A stretch of 64,000 nucleotides of DNA from Bacteroidales bacterium (lineage in GTDB: Bacteria; Bacteroidota; Bacteroidia; Bacteroidales; UBA932), in the NCBI GenBank assembly GCA_017400135.1, contig JAFPVJ010000019.1, forward strand, positions 62,001 to 126,000. Direction: 5' to 3'. Below are positions 26,185 through 34,982 of this stretch, in pieces. A program made the translations under genes and the position numbers. The notes under the pieces were generated by a model. The model saw only the letters and a program-made list of their open reading frames with translations, had not been told where the DNA came from and made no database searches. How positions within the stretch are numbered: position 1 is the stretch's first letter; every line of letters begins with the position of its first letter.

Positions 26185-26754
26185 ATGCATATCAATCCCA
26201 TCCTTTTATCCATCCTGTTTGTTATCGTCGTCGTAGTGATCCTCTCGATCCGCAAGACCAATACGAAAACATCTCCCGACTGTACTGCCACTTTCCCCTG
26301 TCCTCAGGACCAGACACCCGGCGGACTCAAGCTGGTGCGCGTGAAAGAGATCGACCCCGCCCTGTTGGACCAGGTCGTCAAGGAATTTGTAGAGAACTAT
26401 CAGTTAGGGCAGATGCCGGAAGTCCAGCATGAAGAGGGTGTTTCCTTCGTCACGGCCGACTCGGAAATGCCATACATGACCTTTGCCTTTCTGGTCAACG
26501 CCCTCCGTTACTGCGACAAATCCCGCAAATATGATGTAACAGGCTGGTATTCAATGCAACTTAATCGGGAAGACGGAGACGGGCTCGAATTGAGTCACCA
26601 AACCTTAATGATGTATATTCCGGAAGAGGATGACGAATACGACAACGTGTTTTTCGTCGCGCCCGACGGCCGCTTCTTCAAGCAGCCCTTTTACGGTCGA
26701 TGCACTTTGGAACTACTCTCTCGCTCCCACCTTCCCTACGAGCCTGCGAACTAA
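26185..26754 (+). CDS. Single-pass membrane protein of unknown function
   Basis: 189 residues. An N-terminal membrane helix (about 4-21, ILLSILFVIVVVVILSI) is followed by a soluble domain with mixed helix and strand (DPALLDQVVKEFVENYQ, SFVTADSEMPYMTFAFLVNALRY, MMYIPEEDDEYDNVFFVAPDG). No family recognised. It starts 11 bp after the CE15 fusion gene on the same strand and ends 23 bp before the convergent nucleotidyltransferase gene. Its base composition is slightly more AT-rich than its neighbours. Confidence 0.65.
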   Translation: MHINPILLSILFVIVVVVILSIRKTNTKTSPDCTATFPCPQDQTPGGLKLVRVKEIDPALLDQVVKEFVENYQLGQMPEVQHEEGVSFVTADSEMPYMTFAFLVNALRYCDKSRKYDVTGWYSMQLNREDGDGLELSHQTLMMYIPEEDDEYDNVFFVAPDGRFFKQPFYGRCTLELLSRSHLPYEPAN

Positions 26755-26777
26755 CTCTATTATTCCGTCGTCGGGTT

Positions 26778-27506
26778 TCATTTCTCAAACAGCGCGCAGA
26801 CGGCGCGGTAGCTGTCCAGGGTGCCGATGTCGTAGCGAGGACCAGGCATCTTCATGGCATAGACCGGAGAGACCGATGCGATCCAGGCGGCAAGGCTGCC
26901 GGGAGCGTCGATGCCGCAGCCGACGGCCAGCGCCTCGTCCAGGCGGGCCAGGTCGGCCTTCTTGTAGAAATAAAACGGCGGACAGCACCAGTGCGACTGA
27001 GGGGCCAAAGGCTTTTCCTCCATGGATAGTACCCGGCCGTCCCGCGCAATCTTCACGACGCCCGATTTGCGCAGCCGGCGCACGGAAGGCTCGTGGTAGC
27101 GCATGATGCAGGAAGTGCCCTTCGCGGCGGCATAATCCAAAAAGGAAGAAAGGCTGAAAGACAGCAGATTGTCCCCCGCCAGCACCAGCAGGTCGTCGTC
27201 CAAGCCCAGTGCATCAACGGCGAACTTAATGTCCCGAACAGCGCCCAGGCGCGTTTCATTGGTTGAAGTGCCGTCGTCCACCACCTGGATGCGTCCCTTG
27301 TAGGAGGCTGCCCAATCCCGGAAATGCCCGGCGAATTTATGATTGGTCACGACCGCATAGCCGTCGATCAGCCCCGTCGCATCCAGGTCGTCGATCAGCC
27401 GGTCCAGGATCGAACGTCCCGCCACGTCCAGCAGCGGTTTGGGGAAATTCTCCGTCAGGGGATACAGGCGCGTGGCATAGCCCGCAGCCAGGAAAAGGCA
27501 CTTCAT
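26778..27506 (-). CDS. Sugar-1-phosphate nucleotidyltransferase
   Basis: 242 residues of the NTP_transferase family. FLAAGYATRLYPLTENFPKPLL is the nucleotide-binding signature. LVLAGDNLLSF holds the metal-binding Asp, MEEKP follows, and the end RYDIGTLDSYRA is the usual closing motif. Such enzymes activate sugar phosphates to UDP-, GDP- or dTDP-sugars for glycan synthesis. At 242 residues it lacks the left-handed helix of GlmU. The sugar is not readable. It is 3 bp downstream of the epimerase gene in the same operon, which suggests a role in making the precursors used by this polysaccharide cluster. Confidence 0.85.
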   Translation of the reverse strand: MKCLFLAAGYATRLYPLTENFPKPLLDVAGRSILDRLIDDLDATGLIDGYAVVTNHKFAGHFRDWAASYKGRIQVVDDGTSTNETRLGAVRDIKFAVDALGLDDDLLVLAGDNLLSFSLSSFLDYAAAKGTSCIMRYHEPSVRRLRKSGVVKIARDGRVLSMEEKPLAPQSHWCCPPFYFYKKADLARLDEALAVGCGIDAPGSLAAWIASVSPVYAMKMPGPRYDIGTLDSYRAVCALFEK

Positions 27507-27509
27507 ACG

Positions 27510-28580
27510 CTACAGATAAAACTCCTTGTACCAGCGGGCGAAACGCCGCAGACCCTCGCGCAGCGGGGTGGAAGGCTTGAAGCCGAAATCGCGCTCCAGC
27601 GCAGACGTGTCGGCGTAGGTCACCGGCACGTCGCCGGCCTGCATGGGCACGAGCTCCTTGTGCGCTTCGAAATCATAGTCGGCAGGCAACACCCCCGCGG
27701 CGATCAGTTCCTGCTGCAGGATATCCACGAACTCCAGCAGGTTCTCCGGATGGCTGTTGCCGATGTTATACACGGTGTAGGGCGGCACCGGCAGCCCGTC
27801 TTCACCCTTGCGGCGCTCCGGCGGCCGGGCGATCACCCGCATCACGCCTTCCACGATATCATCCACGTATGTGAAATCCCGCAGGCAGTTGCCGTAGTTG
27901 AAAATCCGTATCTTCTCCCCTGCCCGCAACTTGTTCGTAAAGCTGAAATAAGCCATATCCGGACGTCCGGCGGGACCGTAGACGGTAAAGAAACGCAGGC
28001 CCGTCGAGGGGATGTCATACAGCTTGGAATAGGCGTGCGCCATCAGCTCGTTGCTCTTCTTGGTCGCCGCGTAGAGGCTGATCGGGTTGTCCACCTTGTC
28101 CTCCGTCGAGTAAGGCACCTTGGGATTGGCTCCGTACACGGAAGAGCTGGAGGCATAGACCAGGTGCTCCACCCCGGTCGCGCCACCATCGTAGGAATGC
28201 CGGCAGGCCTCCAGGATGTTATAGAATCCGATCAGATTGCTCTCGATATAGGCATCAGGATTGGTGATGCTGTAGCGGACCCCCGCCTGAGCGGCCAGGT
28301 TGACCACTACCGCAGGATTGTACCGCGCAAACAAATCGGTAACCAGCGCCTTGTCGGCGATGTTGCCCTTGACAAAATGCCACGCCTTCCCCGGCTGCCG
28401 GGCCGCTTCCTCCGCGAGGAGAGACAGGCGGTATTCCTTGATCCGGACGTCGTAATAGTCGTTGAGCGAGTCGACGCCGACCACGCAGTCGAACGAGCCC
28501 TCTTGCAAGAGGCGCTTCACGAGATTGGCGCCGATGAAACCGGCCGCTCCCGTGACAAGTATGCTCCTTTTATTATCCAT
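27510..28580 (-). CDS. NAD-dependent UDP-glucuronate 4-epimerase-like protein
   Basis: 356 residues, extended short-chain dehydrogenase fold: TGAAGFIGANLVKRL (Rossmann glycine motif), Ser-Ser-Ser-Val-Tyr (YASSSSVYG), a YAATKKSNE Tyr-x3-Lys catalytic pair, LRFFTVYGPAGRPDMA, and RDFTYVDDIVEGV. The RPDMA stretch and length resemble UDP-glucuronate 4-epimerases, which interconvert UDP-GlcA and UDP-GalA for capsular polysaccharide. The specificity is inference. ATG 28580 (MDNKRSILV) is chosen over an in-frame upstream codon because the -7 box lies at 28587-28594. First gene of a two-gene operon with the nucleotidyltransferase. Confidence 0.88.
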   Translation of the reverse strand: MDNKRSILVTGAAGFIGANLVKRLLQEGSFDCVVGVDSLNDYYDVRIKEYRLSLLAEEAARQPGKAWHFVKGNIADKALVTDLFARYNPAVVVNLAAQAGVRYSITNPDAYIESNLIGFYNILEACRHSYDGGATGVEHLVYASSSSVYGANPKVPYSTEDKVDNPISLYAATKKSNELMAHAYSKLYDIPSTGLRFFTVYGPAGRPDMAYFSFTNKLRAGEKIRIFNYGNCLRDFTYVDDIVEGVMRVIARPPERRKGEDGLPVPPYTVYNIGNSHPENLLEFVDILQQELIAAGVLPADYDFEAHKELVPMQAGDVPVTYADTSALERDFGFKPSTPLREGLRRFARWYKEFYL

Positions 28581-28586
28581 GTCTGA

Positions 28587-28594
28587 CAAAGTTA
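28587..28594 (-). promoter_or_regulatory. -7 box of the epimerase operon
   Basis: TAACTTTG on the minus strand fits TAnnTTTG. No TTTG at 19-20 bp upstream was seen. It lies 6 bases from the start codon, so the transcript would be almost leaderless. Confidence 0.45.
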
Positions 28595-28635
28595 CGAAAA
28601 AAAGCACTAACTTAGCGAGTCAAGCATATACCTGT

Positions 28636-31077
28636 ATGGATTTCGGATCGTTTTTCAAGAAATATGGCGCCTATCTGCTCGCAGCCGTTTTATTCATAGC
28701 CGCAACCATTATCTACTGCTTCCCCGTCACCCAGGGCAAGGTCATTTTCGCCGCCGACAGCCAGACGGCCCAGGCCGCGGTCCAGGAGTCCGTGGAATAT
28801 ACCCAGCAGACCGGCCGGCACAGCTGGTGGAACAGTGCGATGTTCTGCGGCATGCCGAACTACCAGATCGGCGGCGGGCAGTACAAGTCCGCCAAGTTTC
28901 TCAATCCGCTGAAGAGGGTCCTCCAGCGGGGACACTGGCACACCCCCTGGATCTTCATCATCTATTTCTTCTGCTTCTTCATCCTGATGCTGTCGTTCGA
29001 CATTAACAAGTGGCTCGCCATCGTGGGCTCGTTCGCGCTCACGCTGTCGTCCTACTTCATCGTAATCATCGCGGCAGCCCATAACTCCAAGACCTCCACC
29101 ATCGCCCTGATGAGTGTGGTGCTGGCGGGTTTCTATCTCATCTTCCGGAAGAAATACGGGGTCGGCGTCGTCCTGACGATGATTTTCACTGCCGTCGGAT
29201 TCAGCGCCCATCCCCAGATGGCCTATTATATCTTCATGCTGATCGGCCTGCTCTGGCTGGCCGAACTGGTCACCCATCTGAAAGAGAAACGGACCCGCGA
29301 TTTCCTCATCGCGACGGCCCTCTTCGTCTGCGCCGTCGGCATCGGCGTGGGCGCCAACTGTTCCAATGTGTTCGCCAACGCAGAATATGCCGCGGAAACG
29401 ATGCGCGGCGGCCACAGCGACCTGGTGCAGGACAACCAGGAGAACGCTTCCAAGGGCCTGGACATCGAGTACGCGACCCAATGGAGCTACGGGGTCGACG
29501 AATCCTTCTCCTTCCTCATCCCGGGATTTATGGGAGGATCTTCCACCTCCTGTCTGAAAAAGGATTCGGGGCTGTACAAGGCCCTCGTCTCCCACGGAGT
29601 CGACAAGCGCAGCGCCACGGCCTTCTGCACCATGGCCCCGCTGTACTGGGGCGAGCAGCCTTTCACCGCCGGCAACGTCTATATGGGGGCCATCGTGTGT
29701 TTCCTCTTCCTCCTGGGCCTGCTGATCGTACCCGGCCCCTATAAATGGGCCCTGCTGATCGCCACGCTCCTCTCCTCCGCCCTCGCGCTCGGACACAACT
29801 GCATGTGGCTGACGGAATTCTTCTTCAAGTATTTCCCGCTGTACAACAAGTTCCGCGCAGTCTCGTCCATCCTGATCGTGGCAGAGATCACCATGCCCCT
29901 GCTGGGCTTCCTCGCCGTCAAGGCGCTGATGGACGGCAGCGTGCCGAAAGAGAAGGCGTCCAAGAGCATCCTGATTGCCGGTGGCATCACCGGCGGCCTC
30001 TGTCTCTTTTTCGCCCTGCTCGGCCCTTCGCTCTTCTCCTTCACCTCCAGTTTCGACTCGATGCTGACGCAGCAGATGCCCGGATGGGCATACGACGCCA
30101 TCATCGACGAACGGATCAAGCTTTTCCGCAGCGATTCCTTCCGTTCCTTCCTTTTCATCGCCGCGGCAGCGCTGGTCCTGTACCTTTTCTGCAGGGAGAA
30201 ACTGAAGACCGGATGGATGATCGCGGCCCTCGGCGTACTGGTCGTGCTGGACATGTGGCCGGTGGACCGGCGTTATTTCAACGACAACAACTTCGTCTCC
30301 AAGAAAGAGAACCGGACCCTGTTCGAGATGCAGCCGTACGAGGAACTGATCTTGAAGGATCCCGATTATTTCCGCGTCCTGAACTGGAGCGAAAGCACCT
30401 TCAGCGAGTCCAGGACCTCCTACCGGCTCAAGTCCCTCGGCGGCTACAGCGCCGCCAAACTGCGCCGCTACCAGGATCTGATCGACCGCCATATCAGCCA
30501 GATGCATCTGCCGGTCATCGGCATGCTCAATGCCAAATACCTCATCACGCCGGACGGTGAAGGCAAACCCAAGGTCCGCCTGAATCCGTTCGCGCTGGGC
30601 AACGCCTGGTTCGTCGGAAAACTCGTGCCCGTGGACGGCGCCAACGCCGAGATCGACGCGCTGATGACCGTTCCCCTCCAGACCGAGGCGGTGATCGACA
30701 AGGAGTTCGTCCCGATGGCATCGAGCCTCGAACCCGGCATTCCGGAAGGGGCGCAGATCAAGCTGACGGCCCATACTCCAGAATCCCTGGATTACGACGT
30801 GACGACTCCGGAGCCTGGCATCGTCGTCTTCTCGGAGATCTATTACCCCCACGGTTGGAAGGCTACGATCGACGGACAGAGCGCGGATCATTTCCGCGTC
30901 AACTATATGCTGCGGGCCATGAACGTGCCCGCCGGACAGCACAAGATCCACTTCGTTTTCGACCCGGACAGCGTGCGGAAGGGCGACACGATCGCCGTCA
31001 TCTTCTGCATCCTGATGTACCTGATCACCTTCGGCATCATCGCGGCCGCACTGGTAAAACGTTTCAAGAAAGCCTGA
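28636..31077 (+). CDS. YfhO-family multi-spanning membrane protein
   Basis: 813 residues with about 12 membrane helices through residue about 560, then a large soluble domain and a final helix (about 785-805, AVIFCILMYLITFGIIAAALV). YfhO-family proteins are GT-C-like membrane proteins. In Gram-positives they are linked to glycosylation of lipoteichoic acid; in Bacteroidetes they are common and mostly unstudied. Motifs seen: FAADSQTAQ, WWNSAMFCGMPNYQIGG, a conserved region in YfhO relatives, and SEIYYPHGWKATIDG near the end. The start at 28636 is the first ATG with a plausible membrane topology. Followed with one base between by the GT10 gene, hinting at linked roles in surface glycan assembly. 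Confidence 0.85.
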   Translation: MDFGSFFKKYGAYLLAAVLFIAATIIYCFPVTQGKVIFAADSQTAQAAVQESVEYTQQTGRHSWWNSAMFCGMPNYQIGGGQYKSAKFLNPLKRVLQRGHWHTPWIFIIYFFCFFILMLSFDINKWLAIVGSFALTLSSYFIVIIAAAHNSKTSTIALMSVVLAGFYLIFRKKYGVGVVLTMIFTAVGFSAHPQMAYYIFMLIGLLWLAELVTHLKEKRTRDFLIATALFVCAVGIGVGANCSNVFANAEYAAETMRGGHSDLVQDNQENASKGLDIEYATQWSYGVDESFSFLIPGFMGGSSTSCLKKDSGLYKALVSHGVDKRSATAFCTMAPLYWGEQPFTAGNVYMGAIVCFLFLLGLLIVPGPYKWALLIATLLSSALALGHNCMWLTEFFFKYFPLYNKFRAVSSILIVAEITMPLLGFLAVKALMDGSVPKEKASKSILIAGGITGGLCLFFALLGPSLFSFTSSFDSMLTQQMPGWAYDAIIDERIKLFRSDSFRSFLFIAAAALVLYLFCREKLKTGWMIAALGVLVVLDMWPVDRRYFNDNNFVSKKENRTLFEMQPYEELILKDPDYFRVLNWSESTFSESRTSYRLKSLGGYSAAKLRRYQDLIDRHISQMHLPVIGMLNAKYLITPDGEGKPKVRLNPFALGNAWFVGKLVPVDGANAEIDALMTVPLQTEAVIDKEFVPMASSLEPGIPEGAQIKLTAHTPESLDYDVTTPEPGIVVFSEIYYPHGWKATIDGQSADHFRVNYMLRAMNVPAGQHKIHFVFDPDSVRKGDTIAVIFCILMYLITFGIIAAALVKRFKKA

Positions 31078-31078
31078 G

Positions 31079-32107
31079 ATGGAGCCTCGCAGGATCAAGA
31101 TCGCCTTCACGGACTTCTGGGACGGATTTGACCCGAAGGACAACTTCTTCACGCCCATCCTTTCCCGGCTGGGAGAGGTGGAGCTGAGCGATGAGCCGGA
31201 CTACCTTTTCTATTCGGTTTTCGGCAATGACCACCTGGCCTACGACTGCGTCAAGATCTTCTATTCCGGCGAGAATCAGGCCCCGGACTTCAATCTCTGC
31301 GACTACGCCCTGGGCTTCGAGCGCCTGGAGTTCGGCGACCGCTACCTGCGTCTGCCGAACTGGATGCTGTACCCGGCCGACGTGGCGCGGATGGAGCACA
31401 AGCACGACATCCCCGACGGGGAATGGCTGGCGGGACGGGACGGATTCTGCGCCTTCATCTGCTCCAATGACAACGCCTCCCCCGAGAGAGACCTGTTTTT
31501 CGACCGCCTGTCGGCTTGGAAGCAGGTCTCGTCCGGCGGACGCCACCGCAACAACGTGGGCGGTCCCGTCGCCGACAAGCAGGCCTTCCTGAAAGGATAC
31601 CGCTTCTCGATCGCTTTTGAAAACTGTTCGCATCCGGGTTATACCACGGAAAAGATCGTCCAGGCTTTCGGGGCCGGCAACATCCCCATCTACTGGGGAG
31701 ACCCGCTGATTGCCGAAACCTTCAACCGGGAGTCCTTCATCAACTGTCACGACTATGACGATTGGGACGGGGTTGTGAAGGCGGTTCAGGCCATCGAGGC
31801 CGATCCGGCCCGCCAGCTGGCCATGCTCCACGCCCCCGCCCTGGCCGATCCCGCTACGCCGCAGCGGTTCCTGGAGGATCTGACGGCTTTCCTGGAGGCT
31901 ATCCTCTCCCAGACGCCCGATCAAGCGCGCCGTTTCAGCCGCGACTACTGGGGCGCCCGCTACCGCAAGCAGGCAACCCTTCGGGAAAAGGCATACCGCT
32001 GCAGCCTGAGGGGACTCGCGGAGACCTTTTACAAGAAAACGCTGTGGAAAGCGCGCCGCAGCAATTCCCTTCTCTGGAAGCTGGACCGCCTGCTCAAACG
32101 GAAATAA
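31079..32107 (+). CDS. GT10 fucosyltransferase
   Basis: 342 residues of glycosyltransferase family 10 (alpha-1,3/1,4-fucosyltransferases). The hallmark is FAFENCSHPGYTTEKI-type sequence, here IAFENCSHPGYTTEKIVQAF, followed by GAGNIPIYWGDP. An upstream CAFICSNDNASPERDLFF stretch matches the family's N-terminal Rossmann lobe. It transfers fucose from GDP-fucose to GlcNAc or Glc in surface glycans, giving Lewis-type structures in Helicobacter and Bacteroides. No heptad-repeat or amphipathic tail like that of the H. pylori enzymes is obvious, though the end is basic. GDP-fucose synthesis genes are not in this window. Confidence 0.9.
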   Translation: MEPRRIKIAFTDFWDGFDPKDNFFTPILSRLGEVELSDEPDYLFYSVFGNDHLAYDCVKIFYSGENQAPDFNLCDYALGFERLEFGDRYLRLPNWMLYPADVARMEHKHDIPDGEWLAGRDGFCAFICSNDNASPERDLFFDRLSAWKQVSSGGRHRNNVGGPVADKQAFLKGYRFSIAFENCSHPGYTTEKIVQAFGAGNIPIYWGDPLIAETFNRESFINCHDYDDWDGVVKAVQAIEADPARQLAMLHAPALADPATPQRFLEDLTAFLEAILSQTPDQARRFSRDYWGARYRKQATLREKAYRCSLRGLAETFYKKTLWKARRSNSLLWKLDRLLKRK

Positions 32108-32110
32108 ACC

Positions 32111-33100
32111 CTAGAATCCGATCCATTCTTTCGGCCGCCGGTTCCACGCATCCAGGATCCGGCAGAAGATGAATTCGGCGACCGCCACGAGGAGGCAGAC
32201 CGCAGCCGGAGCCAGGGCCGCCGGAGCGTGGAAAACCGAACACAGAGCCCCCACCGGGACGACATGCGTCAGATATACCGTGTAGCTGTAGCGGCTGAGC
32301 GCCGTGGTCTCGCGGCGCAGCCTACCCTCGGGGATTTCCAGCGAGGACAGCCACAGGAACAGGCAGACCACCTCCGACATTTCCACAATGCGGACCGGAT
32401 GGCCCGTGGCGCGCAGCAGCATGCTCAGGGCCGCACAGGCCAGGAAACCGAGGGATCCGTAGCGCCGCCGGACTTCCCGGTCCGTCATGTAACGGCGGAT
32501 ATACGCTCCGGCCAGGTAATAGCCCAGGAACACATCCGCGGAAAAAGCGTAATACTTGACGGGTAGGAAGGCAGGATAGAGGTCCCTTAGCAACTGCACC
32601 GCCACCCAGATCACCAGGCAGTAACCGAGCAACTTCCGGCTGTCCGGATTGTCGGGACGGAATGCCCGCTGCAGGATGGGGGTGACCAGGTACAGGCCCG
32701 CCAGCATGTAGACATACCAATAGGCCTGGTTGATCCCGCCTTCCAGCAAGCCGGTGAAATAGGCGGTGACACCCGAACGGAACCCGCGGACTTCGGGATA
32801 TTTGCCGACAAAGGCGGAAATAAGGAAGACGACCGTCGCCCAAAGGAAGAACGGAAGAAGGATGCGGCGGAAACGTCTTTTCAGGAAAGAGCCGGTCTCT
32901 TCGACCTTGCCCAGGTTGAGCGCGCCGGACAGCATCACGAAAAGCGGCACGCCGATGCAGAGCGCCGAATAAAACCAATAGCTGAAAGCGCCCGACTGCA
33001 CATCCAGGTCCAGTCCGGACCAGCTGTGCTGGAGGATGACCAGCAGAATGGCCACGCTGCGGACGATGTCCAGGCCGATGTCTCTCTTGCTCTGATCCAT
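32111..33100 (-). CDS. Acyltransferase-3 family membrane protein
   Basis: 329 residues with about ten predicted membrane helices. The family 3 signature is at the N-terminus (GLDIVRSVAILLVILQHSW, carrying the catalytic His) and in the region RRFRRILLPFFLWATVVF. Such proteins O-acetylate or succinylate sugars of exopolysaccharide or O-antigen in the inner membrane. Within this cluster a sugar-modifying role is likely; the acyl group and target are unknown. It ends 3 bp from the convergent GT10 gene and is the last gene of a six-gene minus-strand run that begins at glf. Confidence 0.88.
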   Translation of the reverse strand: MDQSKRDIGLDIVRSVAILLVILQHSWSGLDLDVQSGAFSYWFYSALCIGVPLFVMLSGALNLGKVEETGSFLKRRFRRILLPFFLWATVVFLISAFVGKYPEVRGFRSGVTAYFTGLLEGGINQAYWYVYMLAGLYLVTPILQRAFRPDNPDSRKLLGYCLVIWVAVQLLRDLYPAFLPVKYYAFSADVFLGYYLAGAYIRRYMTDREVRRRYGSLGFLACAALSMLLRATGHPVRIVEMSEVVCLFLWLSSLEIPEGRLRRETTALSRYSYTVYLTHVVPVGALCSVFHAPAALAPAAVCLLVAVAEFIFCRILDAWNRRPKEWIGF

Positions 33101-33111
33101 GGGAAAAGACT

Positions 33112-34125
33112 CTATGCCTCAGGGGCGTTCTTCCGGACCCGGCGCCGCAGGGCCCAGAGGGCCAGACGGGGGTGCCTGGCGATCCATTTCGTCATCTTGC
33201 GCGCCTTGAAATTCTTCTTGAGATAGCGGTTGGACAAAGGGGCGGGAACGTTTTTGACCAGAGCCGCATAGATCTCGTCCTGAAGGACTTTCGGGTCCGG
33301 TTTCAGTTCATTGGCCACGTAGGTCTGCGCCGCCATCAGGAAGGCCTTCTTGATGTAGAGAAAGTCAATCTCATCCTTGTATTTGTCATAGAGATCGTGG
33401 CGCCGGGCATAGCCGAGGAAGTCGTCGAACGAAACCAGTTTCTGCCGATACTTCGTCGGATCCACCTTGGTCGACAGCGAACGGCTGCGCTGCACATAAT
33501 GATAGAGCGACTTCTCCACGCTGGCGATCCGTTCCGCCGCGAGGATGCAGGACGCCAGGAAACTGCTGTCCTCACTGCTCCGCGTATCCGGGAAACGGAG
33601 GGCATTCTTGGCCAGGAAGTCCCTCCGGTACAGGAAGGTCGTGAAATAGGAGACAAACTGTGTCAGGAAGACTTTGTGCTTCTTCTCATTGAAGTCCCCG
33701 GAATTCACCTTCGGGTTGAAGAGTTCGACCGACGAACCGCTCCGCAGGTTGTCCTGGCGGAGGTTGCAGTATGCGAGATCCGCATTCTTGCGGGAGGTAG
33801 CCTTGTACAGCGACTCGCAGAAATCATTCTCCACCCAGTCGTCGCTGTCCACAAAAGCGACATATTCGCCTTCCGCGGCATCGATTCCTACGTTGCGCGC
33901 CACACCAGGGCCGGCATTGGAAGAAGTTTCCAGGAAGCGGAATTTCTTCTTGCCGCCGTAGCCCTCGGCGTAATTCCGGACGGCGTCCATGCTGTCGTCC
34001 GTCCCGTGATCATCCACGAACAGGAGCTCGATGTCCTCGAGGCTCTGATTGGTCAGCGACTCCACGCAGGGAATGATGTAATCCCTTGCATTATAGACTG
34101 GTACAATGACAGAAACTTTGATCAT
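33112..34125 (-). CDS. Glycosyltransferase family 2
   Basis: 337 residues. The GT-A fold is visible from KVSVIVPVYNARDYI, ELLFVDDHGTDDS and GVARNVGIDAAEGEYVAFVDSDDW, where the DSD metal motif is at about 96-98. The C-terminal third is basic (NRYLKKNFKARKMTKW, RRRVRKN), suiting peripheral membrane attachment. It adds one sugar to a lipid-linked repeat unit; donor and acceptor unknown. It starts 15 bp after the licD gene on the same strand and belongs to the glf-to-acyltransferase operon. Confidence 0.88.
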   Translation of the reverse strand: MIKVSVIVPVYNARDYIIPCVESLTNQSLEDIELLFVDDHGTDDSMDAVRNYAEGYGGKKKFRFLETSSNAGPGVARNVGIDAAEGEYVAFVDSDDWVENDFCESLYKATSRKNADLAYCNLRQDNLRSGSSVELFNPKVNSGDFNEKKHKVFLTQFVSYFTTFLYRRDFLAKNALRFPDTRSSEDSSFLASCILAAERIASVEKSLYHYVQRSRSLSTKVDPTKYRQKLVSFDDFLGYARRHDLYDKYKDEIDFLYIKKAFLMAAQTYVANELKPDPKVLQDEIYAALVKNVPAPLSNRYLKKNFKARKMTKWIARHPRLALWALRRRVRKNAPEA

Positions 34126-34139
34126 GGGAAAGACGTACT

Positions 34140-34979
34140 TTATAGGTTGGATCCTTGGAAATCTCGGGTGGTATCCGTGCTGATGAAGCAGGCATGGATC
34201 TTCCGTTTCTCAATGGGAGGCAGTTGCATGTAATCTCCCCACATGTCCCGCAGACGCCGGTCCGGATCGTTCGGACAAGGGAAAAGATGCCCCTCGAACG
34301 CAATCTCCTTCAAGGGATAGATCGCCGTACGGGGGGAAGGATAGCCATACAGGACCCGCGGCAGCGGCGTGAATTCGCAATCCTTCCTGCTGAACAGGCA
34401 AATCGCTCCCCAGACCAGCTTGTAAAAGAAGAAATAAGACACGGGGAATACGAACCAGCGGACTATGTTGCCGAAGTTCAACCGCTTGTTGTAGTGCATG
34501 AATCCGTGGGCCTTGCAGATGCGCCGGGCCAGGAAAGAAAAGACTTTCCTGTTGATGGCAGGCGTGGGGACACTCTCGAAGATGTCTATGAAAATGCCCT
34601 TGCTGTACGGTTGGGACAGGTCGTCATAACCCATCAGGTACAGGGTATCCTTCATCCGGACCTTGAATACGCCGTCGCCCTGCTGCGAGGAAGGTTCGGT
34701 CACCTCCGTCTGCAACACGAATCCCGGCCCCAACTCCCCCGCCGCGATCTCCTTGAAACGACGGTAGTCCTCCGGCGGCATCGACAGGTCGATGTCATCG
34801 TCCCAGGGAATGAAGCCGCCGTGGCGTACGGCTCCCAGCAAGGAGCCGAAATCAATCCAATAGGTCAGGCCGTTCTTCTTGCAGACCCGGTCGAACTCCA
34901 GCAGCACCTCCAGCATCTTCAACTGGGCCTTGCGCAAGGGCGTTCCCTCACCGTTGTATTTCGAAAAATCTTCTTCCAT
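34140..34979 (-). CDS. LicD-family phosphotransferase
   Basis: 279 residues of the LicD/fukutin-like nucleotidyltransferase fold: YWIDFGSLLGAVRHGGFIPWDDDIDLSM holds the G-S and D-D-D-I-D metal motif (about 42-69). LicD proteins move phosphocholine, or more generally a phospho-alditol, from a CDP-linked donor onto a surface sugar. A hydrophobic segment at about 165-190 (VFPVSYFFFYKLVWGAICLF) may associate with the membrane. It sits 3 bp after an IspD-like cytidylyltransferase, an arrangement that suggests the latter supplies its CDP-activated donor (inference). No choline uptake or kinase genes (LicA/LicB) are nearby. Confidence 0.87.
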   Translation of the reverse strand: MEEDFSKYNGEGTPLRKAQLKMLEVLLEFDRVCKKNGLTYWIDFGSLLGAVRHGGFIPWDDDIDLSMPPEDYRRFKEIAAGELGPGFVLQTEVTEPSSQQGDGVFKVRMKDTLYLMGYDDLSQPYSKGIFIDIFESVPTPAINRKVFSFLARRICKAHGFMHYNKRLNFGNIVRWFVFPVSYFFFYKLVWGAICLFSRKDCEFTPLPRVLYGYPSPRTAIYPLKEIAFEGHLFPCPNDPDRRLRDMWGDYMQLPPIEKRKIHACFISTDTTRDFQGSNL

Positions 34980-34982
34980 CTG

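Noticed and set aside
28690-31158. An 822-codon minus-strand open frame opposite the YfhO and GT10 genes
   Set aside because: Antisense shadow in GC-rich DNA, rich in Asp/Glu/Gln/Arg/His and without any recognised motif; the plus-strand YfhO protein is convincing.
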